A stretch of 19,637 bases of DNA from Litoreibacter sp. (GTDB taxonomy: Bacteria; Pseudomonadota; Alphaproteobacteria; Rhodobacterales; Rhodobacteraceae): NCBI GenBank assembly GCA_013042765.1, contig JABDPP010000140.1, positions 1-19,637 of the forward strand. Reading direction: 5' to 3'. Below are positions 7,562 to 14,234 of the stretch, piece by piece. Below the pieces are notes generated by a model that was not told the DNA's origin, made no database searches, and worked only from the letters and a program-made list of their open reading frames with translations. Made by a program: the position numbers and the translations under genes. The first letter of the stretch is position 1; each line of letters starts with the position of its first letter.

Positions 7562-8743
7562 ATGGCGACGAAAGCACCGATCACGCAGGACATGCTTACC
7601 ATTCCGCGCAAGCTGCCGGAGGGCGGACCGACGAATATTGTCGGGCTGACGCGGGAGCAATTGCGCGAGGCCCTGATCGCCACTGGCACGCCGGAAAAAC
7701 AAGCCAAGATGCGGGCCGGTCAGATCTGGCAATGGGTCTACCAGAAGGGCGTGCGCGACTTCGACGTGATGACCAACCTGGCCAAAGATTATCGCGCCAA
7801 GCTTGCATCCGAGTTCGTCATTGCCGTGCCTGAGGTCGTCAGCCGACAGGTCAGTGCGGACGGTACCAGGAAATACCTTGTCCGGATCGCGGGCGGTCAC
7901 GAGGTCGAGGTCGTCTATATCCCCGAAGAGGGACGCGGGACGCTCTGCATCTCCAGCCAGGTTGGCTGCACCCTGACCTGTTCCTTCTGCCACACGGGCA
8001 CCCAGAAACTGGTGCGCAATCTTACCGCCGGTGAGATTATTGGTCAGGTCATGCTGGCGCGCGACGATCTAGGCGAATGGCCAGAGCCGGGCCGCAATCC
8101 GCATGACGAAACACGGCTGCTCTCCAACATCGTCCTGATGGGCATGGGGGAACCGCTCTACAATTTCGAAAACGTGCGCGACGCCATGAAAATCGCGATG
8201 GACCCGGAGGGCATCAGCCTCAGCCGCCGCCGGATCACCTTGTCGACCTCCGGTGTCGTACCCGAGATTGCCCGCACCGCCGAAGAGATTGGCTGCCTTT
8301 TGGCCGTCTCCTTCCACGCCACGACCGACGAGGTGCGCGACACGCTGGTGCCGATCAACAAGCGCTGGAACATCGCGGAACTTCTGGACGCGCTCAAAGC
8401 CTATCCGAAACTTTCCAACAGCGAGCGGATCACCTTCGAATACGTCATGCTGAAGGACGTCAATGACAGTGATGAAGACGCCCGCCGCCTCGTAAACCTG
8501 ATCCGCGGCATACCCGCGAAGATTAACCTGATCCCGTTCAACGAATGGCCCGGCGCACCGTATAAGCGCTCCGACCAGAAACGGATCCGGGCCTTTGCGG
8601 ATATCATTTACAAAGCGGGATATGCCTCCCCGATCCGCACCCCACGCGGAGAGGACATCATGGCAGCTTGCGGTCAGTTGAAGTCAGCAACTGAGCGAGC
8701 CCGGAAATCGCGCAAGGCAATCGAGGCGGAAGCCGGCCTCTAG
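7562..8743 (+). CDS. rlmN: Dual-specificity 23S rRNA/tRNA adenine C2-methyltransferase RlmN
   Basis: A radical SAM enzyme that methylates A2503 of 23S rRNA, and A37 of some tRNAs, using a methyl-cysteine intermediate. The 393-residue product has the radical SAM motif CX3CX2C at C136, C140 and C143 ([12 protein letters not shown]), the SAM-binding GMGEP at 194-198, and the conserved C370 in IMAACGQL that resolves the RNA adduct. An N-terminal RNA-binding part (about 1-100) includes [14 protein letters not shown] chose the ATG at 7562 over one at 7523: the shorter form gives the usual length and a start like related proteins ([18 protein letters not shown]), with GATGAG upstream. A strong terminator follows. 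Confidence 0.97.
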   Translation: MATKAPITQDMLTIPRKLPEGGPTNIVGLTREQLREALIATGTPEKQAKMRAGQIWQWVYQKGVRDFDVMTNLAKDYRAKLASEFVIAVPEVVSRQVSADGTRKYLVRIAGGHEVEVVYIPEEGRGTLCISSQVGCTLTCSFCHTGTQKLVRNLTAGEIIGQVMLARDDLGEWPEPGRNPHDETRLLSNIVLMGMGEPLYNFENVRDAMKIAMDPEGISLSRRRITLSTSGVVPEIARTAEEIGCLLAVSFHATTDEVRDTLVPINKRWNIAELLDALKAYPKLSNSERITFEYVMLKDVNDSDEDARRLVNLIRGIPAKINLIPFNEWPGAPYKRSDQKRIRAFADIIYKAGYASPIRTPRGEDIMAACGQLKSATERARKSRKAIEAEAGL

Positions 8744-8771
8744 GATACAAGACATCCCCTGCGCATGAAAA

Positions 8772-8804
8772 AGGGCGGCACCCGAATGAAACCGGAGCCG
8801 CCCT
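8772..8804. terminator. Bidirectional intrinsic terminator
   Basis: AGGGCGGC at 8772-8779 pairs with GCCGCCCT at 8797-8804 around a 17-nt loop. Rightward it is followed by CAATATTTT; leftward the stem is followed directly by TTTTC. It sits between the convergent rlmN and L,D-transpeptidase genes and would serve both. Confidence 0.85.
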
Positions 8805-8831
8805 CAATATTTTGGTCTGGCTAAGCCTCAG

Positions 8832-9431
8832 TTAGATCAGCAGCACCTGAGTGCCGACCTTGGCTTCCTCGAACACCTTGGCGATATGCTCATTGTAGAG
8901 CCCGATGCAGCCGTTTGAGGACCTGCGCCCGATCTTGCGCGTGTCCTGCGTGCCGTGAATTCTATAATAGGTCCAACCCAGGTAGAGAGCGTGAGTCCCC
9001 AGCGGATTGTCAGGCCCCGGGCCGACGAAATCGGGCCATTCCGGGTTCCGGATTTTCATGGCGGGTGTCGGGCTCCAGCTTGGCCCCTCGACCTTGCGAA
9101 CAACGCTGGTTCGGCCGCGTCGGGTCAGATCCTCCGAAACCGGGACACTGGAGGGATAGAGCGCGTAGCTTCCGTCTTCGGTCCACATGTGAAGCGCACG
9201 GCTGTCGATATCGACAAGGATCGCGCCATTTCTGAGGTTGCTGAAATAAGGCTCCCATTCCAGCGAACGGAAGCTCGACATATTGCGGCGCGTTGCAGCA
9301 CTGATCTCGCCTTCCATTTCGGTCGAGTTCGAATTCTGAGCGCAGGCGGGCAACGCAAATGTGGTGGCCGTCACACTGGCACTCAACAGGAAATTCCGGC
9401 GGCTCAGGCCGAGGGTTCGCTTATCTGGCAT
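8832..9431 (-). CDS. L,D-transpeptidase (YkuD) with Tat-type signal and lipobox-like site
   Basis: Probably forms 3-3 peptidoglycan cross-links or attaches proteins to peptidoglycan in the periplasm. The 199-residue product has a twin-arginine signal (SRRNFLLSA at 10-18) ending in LPAC with C30, which resembles a lipobox although proline before the alanine is unusual. The YkuD domain spans about 68-199, with H159 in IHGTQDTRKIG and C175 in RRSSNGCIGLYN; the usual arginine two after the cysteine is a glycine here. I chose the ATG at 9431 because GGAGG lies 6 nt upstream; the ATG at 9437 abuts that GGAGG directly and is unlikely. Divergent from the CAP-domain gene. Whether it is lipidated or cleaved as a soluble protein is open. 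Confidence 0.88.
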   Translation of the reverse strand: MPDKRTLGLSRRNFLLSASVTATTFALPACAQNSNSTEMEGEISAATRRNMSSFRSLEWEPYFSNLRNGAILVDIDSRALHMWTEDGSYALYPSSVPVSEDLTRRGRTSVVRKVEGPSWSPTPAMKIRNPEWPDFVGPGPDNPLGTHALYLGWTYYRIHGTQDTRKIGRRSSNGCIGLYNEHIAKVFEEAKVGTQVLLI

Positions 9432-9461
9432 GATCATCCTCCATCAGAGATCTTTGGGGGG

Positions 9462-9490
9462 ACCATATTGCGCGAAAGCCGCAGTCGCAA
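9462..9490 (-). promoter_or_regulatory. Candidate promoter for the Tat-type L,D-transpeptidase gene
   Basis: Read leftward, TTGCGA (9490-9485), a 17-bp spacer and TATGGT (9467-9462) give four of six matches to each sigma-70 hexamer, about 30 bp before the chosen start. The only evidence is the motif and its position. Confidence 0.3.
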
Positions 9491-9530
9491 ATCAAACAAT
9501 TGCGTGATCGGCCATTTTTCTCCTGCTCGT

Positions 9531-9559
9531 TTGAAGCGGCTCACAGATAAGTCTATGCA
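9531..9559 (+). promoter_or_regulatory. Candidate promoter for the CAP-domain lipoprotein gene
   Basis: TTGAAG (9531-9536), a 17-bp spacer and TATGCA (9554-9559) lie 23 bp before the ATG at 9583. The match to the sigma-70 consensus is partial; spacing and position are right. Confidence 0.28.
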
Positions 9560-9582
9560 AGGCGAAACGAGAAAGGTTTTTC

Positions 9583-10092
9583 ATGGTACGTTCTGCTCTC
9601 TGTCTGCTTTCAGCCATTTTCATGCTGTCTGCATGTGCCGCACCCGGCATCCAGTTCGACGGGGACAACCGCCCGCTCAACACAGCCTATCGGATCAAGG
9701 CGTCCGACACGGCTAAAATCCAGTTTCGGGTCCTTGACGCCGTGAACGCCCTCAGGTCGTCGGCCGGCGTCACGCCGTTGGAACTCGACAGTCAGCTTAA
9801 CGCCGCGGCGGCAACCCACTCACGCGACATGGCACTGCAGAACCGACCCTGGCATTTTGGATCAGATGGCTCCTCGCCGCTGGAGCGGGTCAAGCGGGTG
9901 GGTTACCCCGGAATCCTGATCGGGGAAAATATCTCCGAGACCTATGAAAATGAGAGTGAGACTCTCGCTGCTTGGATGAAAAGATCAGACACACGCAACG
10001 TAGTCTTGTCACCCCGAGCGAAGAAGTTGGGGTTCTCGTGGTTTCAGGAGCCTAACGGGAAAATCTGGTGGACCATGGTTACCGGTAGCTAA
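9583..10092 (+). CDS. CAP-domain (SCP/PR-1-like) lipoprotein
   Basis: A 169-residue exported protein with a lipoprotein signal: hydrophobic 4-15, lipobox LSAC, lipidated C18. The CAP domain covers about 45-169: VLDAVNALRSSAGVTPLELD at 50-69, the first cavity histidine H79 in AAATHSRDMA, HFGSDGSSPLERVKRVGY at 91-108, and the conserved GENI at 114-117 with E115. The second cavity histidine usually seen in the SPGHR-like motif is absent; the matching stretch reads RSDTRNVVLSP at 134-144. Bacterial CAP proteins are extracytoplasmic and their biochemical role is mostly unknown. GAGAAAGG upstream supports the ATG. It is flanked on both sides by minus-strand YkuD genes, suggesting an envelope role by context only. 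Confidence 0.85.
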   Translation: MVRSALCLLSAIFMLSACAAPGIQFDGDNRPLNTAYRIKASDTAKIQFRVLDAVNALRSSAGVTPLELDSQLNAAAATHSRDMALQNRPWHFGSDGSSPLERVKRVGYPGILIGENISETYENESETLAAWMKRSDTRNVVLSPRAKKLGFSWFQEPNGKIWWTMVTGS

Positions 10093-10113
10093 TGCGCCGG
10101 TCTTCAAACAAGG

Positions 10114-10608
10114 CTAGGGGAAGATGTCGATAAGGGTGCCGTTCGGCACCATCGAATAAACTTCCCGGATCTCTTCGTTCGTCAGGGCGATGCATCCCTC
10201 CGTCCAATCTTCGACGCGGCGCAGGCGCGAGCGCGGCTGACCGTGAATGAAGATATCCCCGCCCGGGTCCTTTCCGCGCGCGACCGCGTAGGACATGTCC
10301 CGCGCGTTCGGGTAGGAGATGCCAAGTGAGAAATGAAAATTGCTCTTGGGGTTGCGGCGATTAATCGAGTACCGGCCCTCGGGCGTGCGCCCGTCGCCCT
10401 CGAACTGCTTATGTCCGGATGAAAGAAACCCCAGTTCGATCTCATATTCCTTGAGAACCTGATCGGCATGCAGCAGCCGCATCTGGCGCTGTTCCTTGAA
10501 CACCTCGATCTTGGTGACCTGCGGCCCCTCATAACGGATGATATTCTCGGTCTCGGAGCAGGCCGATAAACCGATCAGTGCCGCCAGAAACAGGCAAACT
10601 CGTCTCAC
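10114..10608 (-). CDS. L,D-transpeptidase-family (YkuD) lipoprotein
   Basis: A 164-residue predicted lipoprotein, with a short signal peptide ending in LSAC and lipid C17. The YkuD catalytic domain spans about 30-164 and holds GDGRTPEGRYSINRRNP at 71-87, H122 in IFIHGQPRS and C139 in WTEGCIALTNEE. This EGCIALTN form is common among small YkuD proteins and also recalls YafK/DpaA, which cleaves protein-peptidoglycan links rather than forming cross-links, so the direction of the reaction is uncertain. The start is a GTG at 10608; the ribosome site is weak (GGGAT about 12 nt upstream). It ends 21 bp from the convergent CAP gene and lies 110 bp downstream of the SDR gene on the same strand, so it may belong to that transcript or have its own promoter. 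Confidence 0.85.
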   Translation of the reverse strand: MRRVCLFLAALIGLSACSETENIIRYEGPQVTKIEVFKEQRQMRLLHADQVLKEYEIELGFLSSGHKQFEGDGRTPEGRYSINRRNPKSNFHFSLGISYPNARDMSYAVARGKDPGGDIFIHGQPRSRLRRVEDWTEGCIALTNEEIREVYSMVPNGTLIDIFP

Positions 10609-10718
10609 TGCTCATATCCCAAAAACGTTTCTTATTACGAAGACTATATCCGAAAATCGCATCGGCGTGAATCGTAGAAATCCACTTTTCGCCCGGCAGG
10701 TTTTCAATAATGACCTGA

Positions 10719-11582
10719 TCAATCCTCACCGGCCAGAAGCGCTTTCAGGCCGGTTTGGTAGTCGGGGTATTTCAGCGTCACCCCGAGCTCCGTCTTTATG
10801 CGGTCGTTTCGCACGCGTTTTGATTCCGCATAGAAGCTGCGAGCCATCGGTGTCATCTCGGCAGTCTCGAAATCTACGGCGGGCGGGATTGGCAATTCTA
10901 GCAGCTCGGCGGCATAGCCAATCACATCCTCGGGCGGCGCAGCAAGGTCGTCGCAAAGGTTATAGATCGCCCCGGGGTCGGGGTGGCGGATTGAAGCCTC
11001 AAGAACCTGCGCAATGTCCTCAACATGGATGCGGCTGAAAACCTGGCCCTTCTTGATGATACGTCGCGCCGTTCCGTTCCGGACCTTGGCAAACGGCCCA
11101 CGCCCTGGCCCATAGATACCCGCCAGTCTGAAGATATGCAGAGGCAGCCCGGTTTTGCCGGCCAGATCCTGCCATTGCTGTTCCGCCATAACGCGAAAAC
11201 GGCCGCGCCGCGTACTTGGGGTCAGGGCCGTTCTCTCATCGACCCAGCCACCCTGGTGATCCCCGTAAACGCCCGTGGTGGAGAGGTAGCCGACCCAAGC
11301 GAGTTGATCCGCGATCCTGGCAATCTGCTCCTTCAACTCGGCGAGTACGGGGTCGCCGTTCTCATCCGGACCTGCGGATATCATGAGATGGGTTGCTCGG
11401 GACAGTTGGTCGGCCAGATCGCTTTCTGGCCAGACTACCGCTTCTACCCCCTCACCGGTGAGGATTTCGGCCTTCTCCTGCGTCCGCGTCGTGCCTATGA
11501 CCGTCCAACCCTGCGGCAGAAGCCTGCGCGTGAGGGCACGGGCCGAATACCCGTGTCCAAAACTCAGAAGCGTTCCCGTCAC
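10719..11582 (-). CDS. SDR-family NAD(P)-dependent oxidoreductase / epimerase-like (YeeZ-like)
   Basis: A 287-residue cytoplasmic protein with a Rossmann fold. The N-terminal nucleotide-binding loop reads [11 protein letters not shown] at 7-17, a variant of the extended SDR glycine motif like that of YeeZ-type atypical SDRs. [18 protein letters not shown] at about 103-120 is the strand with the family's serine, threonine and tyrosine residues, but no clear YxxxK pair is visible, so catalysis is unproven. [14 protein letters not shown] at about 151-164 and a late [14 protein letters not shown] block are typical. I chose the GTG at 11582: GGAGGG lies about 6 nt upstream and it overlaps the queG stop as GTGA. 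A GTG at 11600 would add six residues, mostly glycine. Substrate unknown. Confidence 0.8.
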   Translation of the reverse strand: MTGTLLSFGHGYSARALTRRLLPQGWTVIGTTRTQEKAEILTGEGVEAVVWPESDLADQLSRATHLMISAGPDENGDPVLAELKEQIARIADQLAWVGYLSTTGVYGDHQGGWVDERTALTPSTRRGRFRVMAEQQWQDLAGKTGLPLHIFRLAGIYGPGRGPFAKVRNGTARRIIKKGQVFSRIHVEDIAQVLEASIRHPDPGAIYNLCDDLAAPPEDVIGYAAELLELPIPPAVDFETAEMTPMARSFYAESKRVRNDRIKTELGVTLKYPDYQTGLKALLAGED

Positions 11583-12616
11583 TCCGCCCCCTCCAGACAC
11601 GTCGACGCCCAGCGCGCCGCATCGGCCACGGCCGGATCCTGATCACCGGTCAAGCCCTGTGCGATCGGGCGCAGGCGCGCGGATGCGGAATTTCCAATGG
11701 CATACAGGACGTTTCGAACAAACCGGTCACGCCCGATCCGCTTGATCGGTGATCCGCTGAACCTTTCCCGAAATCCACGGTCATCCAGCGCCGCAAGCTC
11801 TGCCAGATCCGGGGCGCGCAGATCCTGTCGCGCAGCATAGCGGATCTCAGTCGCATCCCGTGCAAACTTGTTCCACGGACAAACGGCGAGGCAATCATCG
11901 CAACCATAGATATGATTGCCCATTCCGGTACGGAGATCCGGGTCGACCGGACCTTTATGTTCGATCGTCAGATACGAAATGCAGCGCCGCGCATCCAACT
12001 GGTAGGGTGCGGGGAATGCATCCGTCGGACAAATATCTAGACAGGCGCGACAATTCCCACAGTGATCTTCTTCCGGCGCATCGGGCTCCAGTTCGACCGT
12101 CGTGAAGATCGCTCCGAGAAAGAACCAGTTACCCAAATCCCGCGCCAGCAGGTTGGTGTGCTTACCTTGCCAACCCAGCCCCGCCGCCTGCCCAAGTGGC
12201 TTTTCCATAACGGGCGCCGTATCGACGAAAACTTTGACCTCTGCCCCATCGCTTTGCGCGATCAACCACCGCGCAAGGCGCTTCAGGCGCTTCTTGACGA
12301 GATCATGGTAATCCCGGTTCTGCGCATAGACGGAGATCGCGCCGGCCTCACGTTGCGACAGGATCTCCAGTGGATCGTGTTCGGGCGTATATGGCTCGGC
12401 CAACATGATAATCGAACGCGCCTCAGGCCAAAGAGAACTCGGATCCCCGCGCCAACCCACGCGATCGGCCATCCAGCCCATCTGCCCGTGCCGGTTTTCC
12501 CCGACGAAACGCTTCAGTTGATCCATCGCCTTTGGAATATCGGTTGGGCGGCAGATACCGACCTTGGCGAACCCCTCGGCCACAGCCTGCGCGCGGAGGC
12601 TGTCTTTCAGCGTCAA
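11579..12616 (-). CDS. queG: Epoxyqueuosine reductase
   Basis: QueG reduces epoxyqueuosine to queuosine at position 34 of four tRNAs, the last step of queuosine synthesis, using cobalamin and two 4Fe-4S clusters. The 345-residue product has the ferredoxin-like cysteine sets C186/C189/C192 with C196 ([17 protein letters not shown]) and C239/C242 with C246 ([14 protein letters not shown]). The N-terminal cobalamin-binding part includes [15 protein letters not shown] at 129-143 and GWQGKHTN at 148-155. The start appears to be a TTG at 12616, overlapping the gst stop (TTTTTGACG); the first ATG in frame would remove about 30 conserved residues. Translation is therefore probably coupled to gst upstream and to the SDR gene downstream. 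Confidence 0.95.
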   Translation of the reverse strand: MTLKDSLRAQAVAEGFAKVGICRPTDIPKAMDQLKRFVGENRHGQMGWMADRVGWRGDPSSLWPEARSIIMLAEPYTPEHDPLEILSQREAGAISVYAQNRDYHDLVKKRLKRLARWLIAQSDGAEVKVFVDTAPVMEKPLGQAAGLGWQGKHTNLLARDLGNWFFLGAIFTTVELEPDAPEEDHCGNCRACLDICPTDAFPAPYQLDARRCISYLTIEHKGPVDPDLRTGMGNHIYGCDDCLAVCPWNKFARDATEIRYAARQDLRAPDLAELAALDDRGFRERFSGSPIKRIGRDRFVRNVLYAIGNSASARLRPIAQGLTGDQDPAVADAARWASTCLEGAE

Positions 12617-13278
12617 AAATCGAGATCCGCGTAATGTGGCGGCTGCGGAAACCCGGGCACCTGATCGGCGAGGATCGACCGGAACGCGGGGCGCGACTTG
12701 ATCTTGGCGTACCAGTCCTTGACGTTCGCGTTCCGATCCCAGTCTACGTCGCGGATGTAATCGAGACAGCTCAAATGTGCCGCCGCCGCGAAATCCGCAA
12801 GGCTCAGGCTATTGCCAGCGAGCCAACGTCTCTCATCCAGCAACCATCCAATATAGTCGATGTGATACTTGATATTCTGAGCACCCATCTTGACGTTCCG
12901 GCTTTCCGGATAACCCTGCCCCATGATCTTCTTGTTGACCCTTTCGTAGAGGAGTTTTGACGTCACTTCGTGGTGGAACTTGTCGTCAAACCAGAACACC
13001 AGTCGGCGAACTTCAGCCCTGTCTGCCGGGTTTTTCGGCATGAGCGCGGGCTCGGGAATGGTCTCTTCAAGATATTCGCAAATGGCCTGGCTTTCGCTCA
13101 ATGTTTGGCCGTCGATCCTCAGAATCGGCACCTTACCGGCGGGGTTGCGGCGCATGAACTCTGCTGTGGCTTCCCAATAGCGCTCTTCGATCAGTTCCAC
13201 CTCTACCTTCTTCTCGCTCAGAACGAGCCGAACCTTGCGGCAAAACGGGGAAAGAGGCGCGTGGTAGAGACGATTCAT
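12613..13278 (-). CDS. Glutathione S-transferase family protein
   Basis: A 221-residue cytoplasmic protein with the two-domain GST layout. The N-terminal thioredoxin-like domain (about 1-80) opens with [16 protein letters not shown], with a possible active serine or cysteine in SPFC, and holds the glutathione-binding features NPAGKVPIL (cis-proline at VP) and [12 protein letters not shown]. The helical C-terminal domain has the N-capping motif [12 protein letters not shown] at about 161-172. I chose the ATG at 13278, with CCGGA about 8 nt upstream, over a TTG five codons earlier. The substrate cannot be read from sequence. It leads into queG with a 4-nt overlap and follows mtgA by 56 bp. Confidence 0.9.
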   Translation of the reverse strand: MNRLYHAPLSPFCRKVRLVLSEKKVEVELIEERYWEATAEFMRRNPAGKVPILRIDGQTLSESQAICEYLEETIPEPALMPKNPADRAEVRRLVFWFDDKFHHEVTSKLLYERVNKKIMGQGYPESRNVKMGAQNIKYHIDYIGWLLDERRWLAGNSLSLADFAAAAHLSCLDYIRDVDWDRNANVKDWYAKIKSRPAFRSILADQVPGFPQPPHYADLDF

Positions 13279-13334
13279 AAGAGGATCCGGCAATGGCTAT
13301 CTTCGATCAGTCTTCGCAAGAGTAACGTTCTTTT

Positions 13335-14117
13335 TCAACCTTCGATACAGGCACTTCGCCCATCCGCGCGGATGGTCGCTGCCCCGTCTAGAACCCGTCT
13401 CGCCCGTTTCTGGAGGAATGCTGTCGGGCGCTTGGCCGATCGGTCCTTCGGATTGGGCAAAACAACTGCAAGTTGGGCAGCTTGCAGCGGGCTAAGATCC
13501 TTCGCATCCACACCGAAATACCACTTTGAGGCCGCAGCAATTCCGAAGATCCCTTCGTCAAACTCAGCCACATTCATGTAGATCTCAAGGATCCTGCGCT
13601 TTGTCCAGGCCGCCTCAACAACTGGTGTCAGCGTCGCCTCGAGCGCTTTGCGCAGCCAGGAACGCCCATGCCACAGAAAGACGTTTTTCACCGTTTGTTG
13701 AGATATGGTCGAGGCGCCGCGTCCGCTGCCATCTTCCAACGCATCGCGGATCGCGTTCATATCGAAGCCCCAGTGGTTGCAGAAATTTGCGTCTTCTGCA
13801 GCGATTATGGCGCGTGGCACATGCGGCGAGATTTCCTCAAAAGCCCGCCATTCCTGTCGCACATTATCAAGTCGCTGACCTTCCAGTAACATGTAGGGCG
13901 TCGTCGGCGGGTTGATGACCGTGTAACCGAGGGTCAGCAAGCCCATGGCGATCATGAAGGTGATGGCAATCCGTAAACCCCAACGGGCAAACAATACCGG
14001 GCCGACGCCGATCCACCAGAAGATCGAGCGCTTCGGCTGATCTTTCTTGGCCGCGGTCTTCGGATCTTTCTTTCTTGCCTTGGCCGATTTTGCTGTCTTT
14101 GCCACAGGGCTGCTCAT
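13335..14117 (-). CDS. mtgA: Monofunctional biosynthetic peptidoglycan transglycosylase
   Basis: Polymerises lipid II into glycan strands at the outer face of the inner membrane. The 260-residue product has a basic cytoplasmic N-terminus (lysine-rich, 7-30), one membrane anchor at about 48-67, and a GT51 domain at about 78-245. GT51 motifs are present: AAEDANFCNHWGFD at 106-119 with catalytic E108, GRGASTISQQTVKN at 132-145, and KRRILEIYMNVAEF at 173-186. No penicillin-binding domain follows, which separates it from class A PBPs. The ATG at 14117 has AAGGAG about 10 nt upstream. It is the first gene of the minus-strand set and diverges from dnaE2 with 117 bp between, including the SOS box. 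Confidence 0.96.
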   Translation of the reverse strand: MSSPVAKTAKSAKARKKDPKTAAKKDQPKRSIFWWIGVGPVLFARWGLRIAITFMIAMGLLTLGYTVINPPTTPYMLLEGQRLDNVRQEWRAFEEISPHVPRAIIAAEDANFCNHWGFDMNAIRDALEDGSGRGASTISQQTVKNVFLWHGRSWLRKALEATLTPVVEAAWTKRRILEIYMNVAEFDEGIFGIAAASKWYFGVDAKDLSPLQAAQLAVVLPNPKDRSAKRPTAFLQKRARRVLDGAATIRADGRSACIEG

Positions 14118-14205
14118 GCTTTGTTTTCTCCTTCAAAGCTGGGTCTGCACATCTGGTCAAGCCATACCCTTGACTCCGGTGTCGAAAATACCAAAGTCGG
14201 AATGA

Positions 14206-14220
14206 GAACAAAAATAGAAC
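14206..14220. promoter_or_regulatory. SOS box (LexA operator) of dnaE2
   Basis: The sequence GAACAAAAATAGAAC is an exact match to the alphaproteobacterial LexA site GAAC-N7-GAAC (the other strand reads GTTC-N7-GTTC). It ends 14 bp before the chosen dnaE2 ATG, so bound LexA would block transcription start or early elongation. A TTGACT at 14170-14175 could be the -35 element, but the matching -10 is poor. The site is 89 bp from the divergent mtgA start and could also affect that gene. Confidence 0.85.
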
Positions 14221-14234
14221 ATCTCCAAGGTTTC

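Noticed and set aside
10081..10101. ACCGG/CCGGT inverted repeat at the end of the CAP gene as a terminator
   Set aside because: The stem has only five pairs and no T run follows on either strand.
10538..11038. Plus-strand frame of about 166 codons between the second YkuD gene and the SDR gene
   Set aside because: It mostly overlaps two well-supported minus-strand genes, and its composition (arginine-, proline- and serine-rich) is typical of antisense frames in GC-rich DNA.
14121..14234. Earlier ATG for dnaE2 adding 38 residues
   Set aside because: It would place the SOS box inside the coding region and adds sequence not seen in the family.
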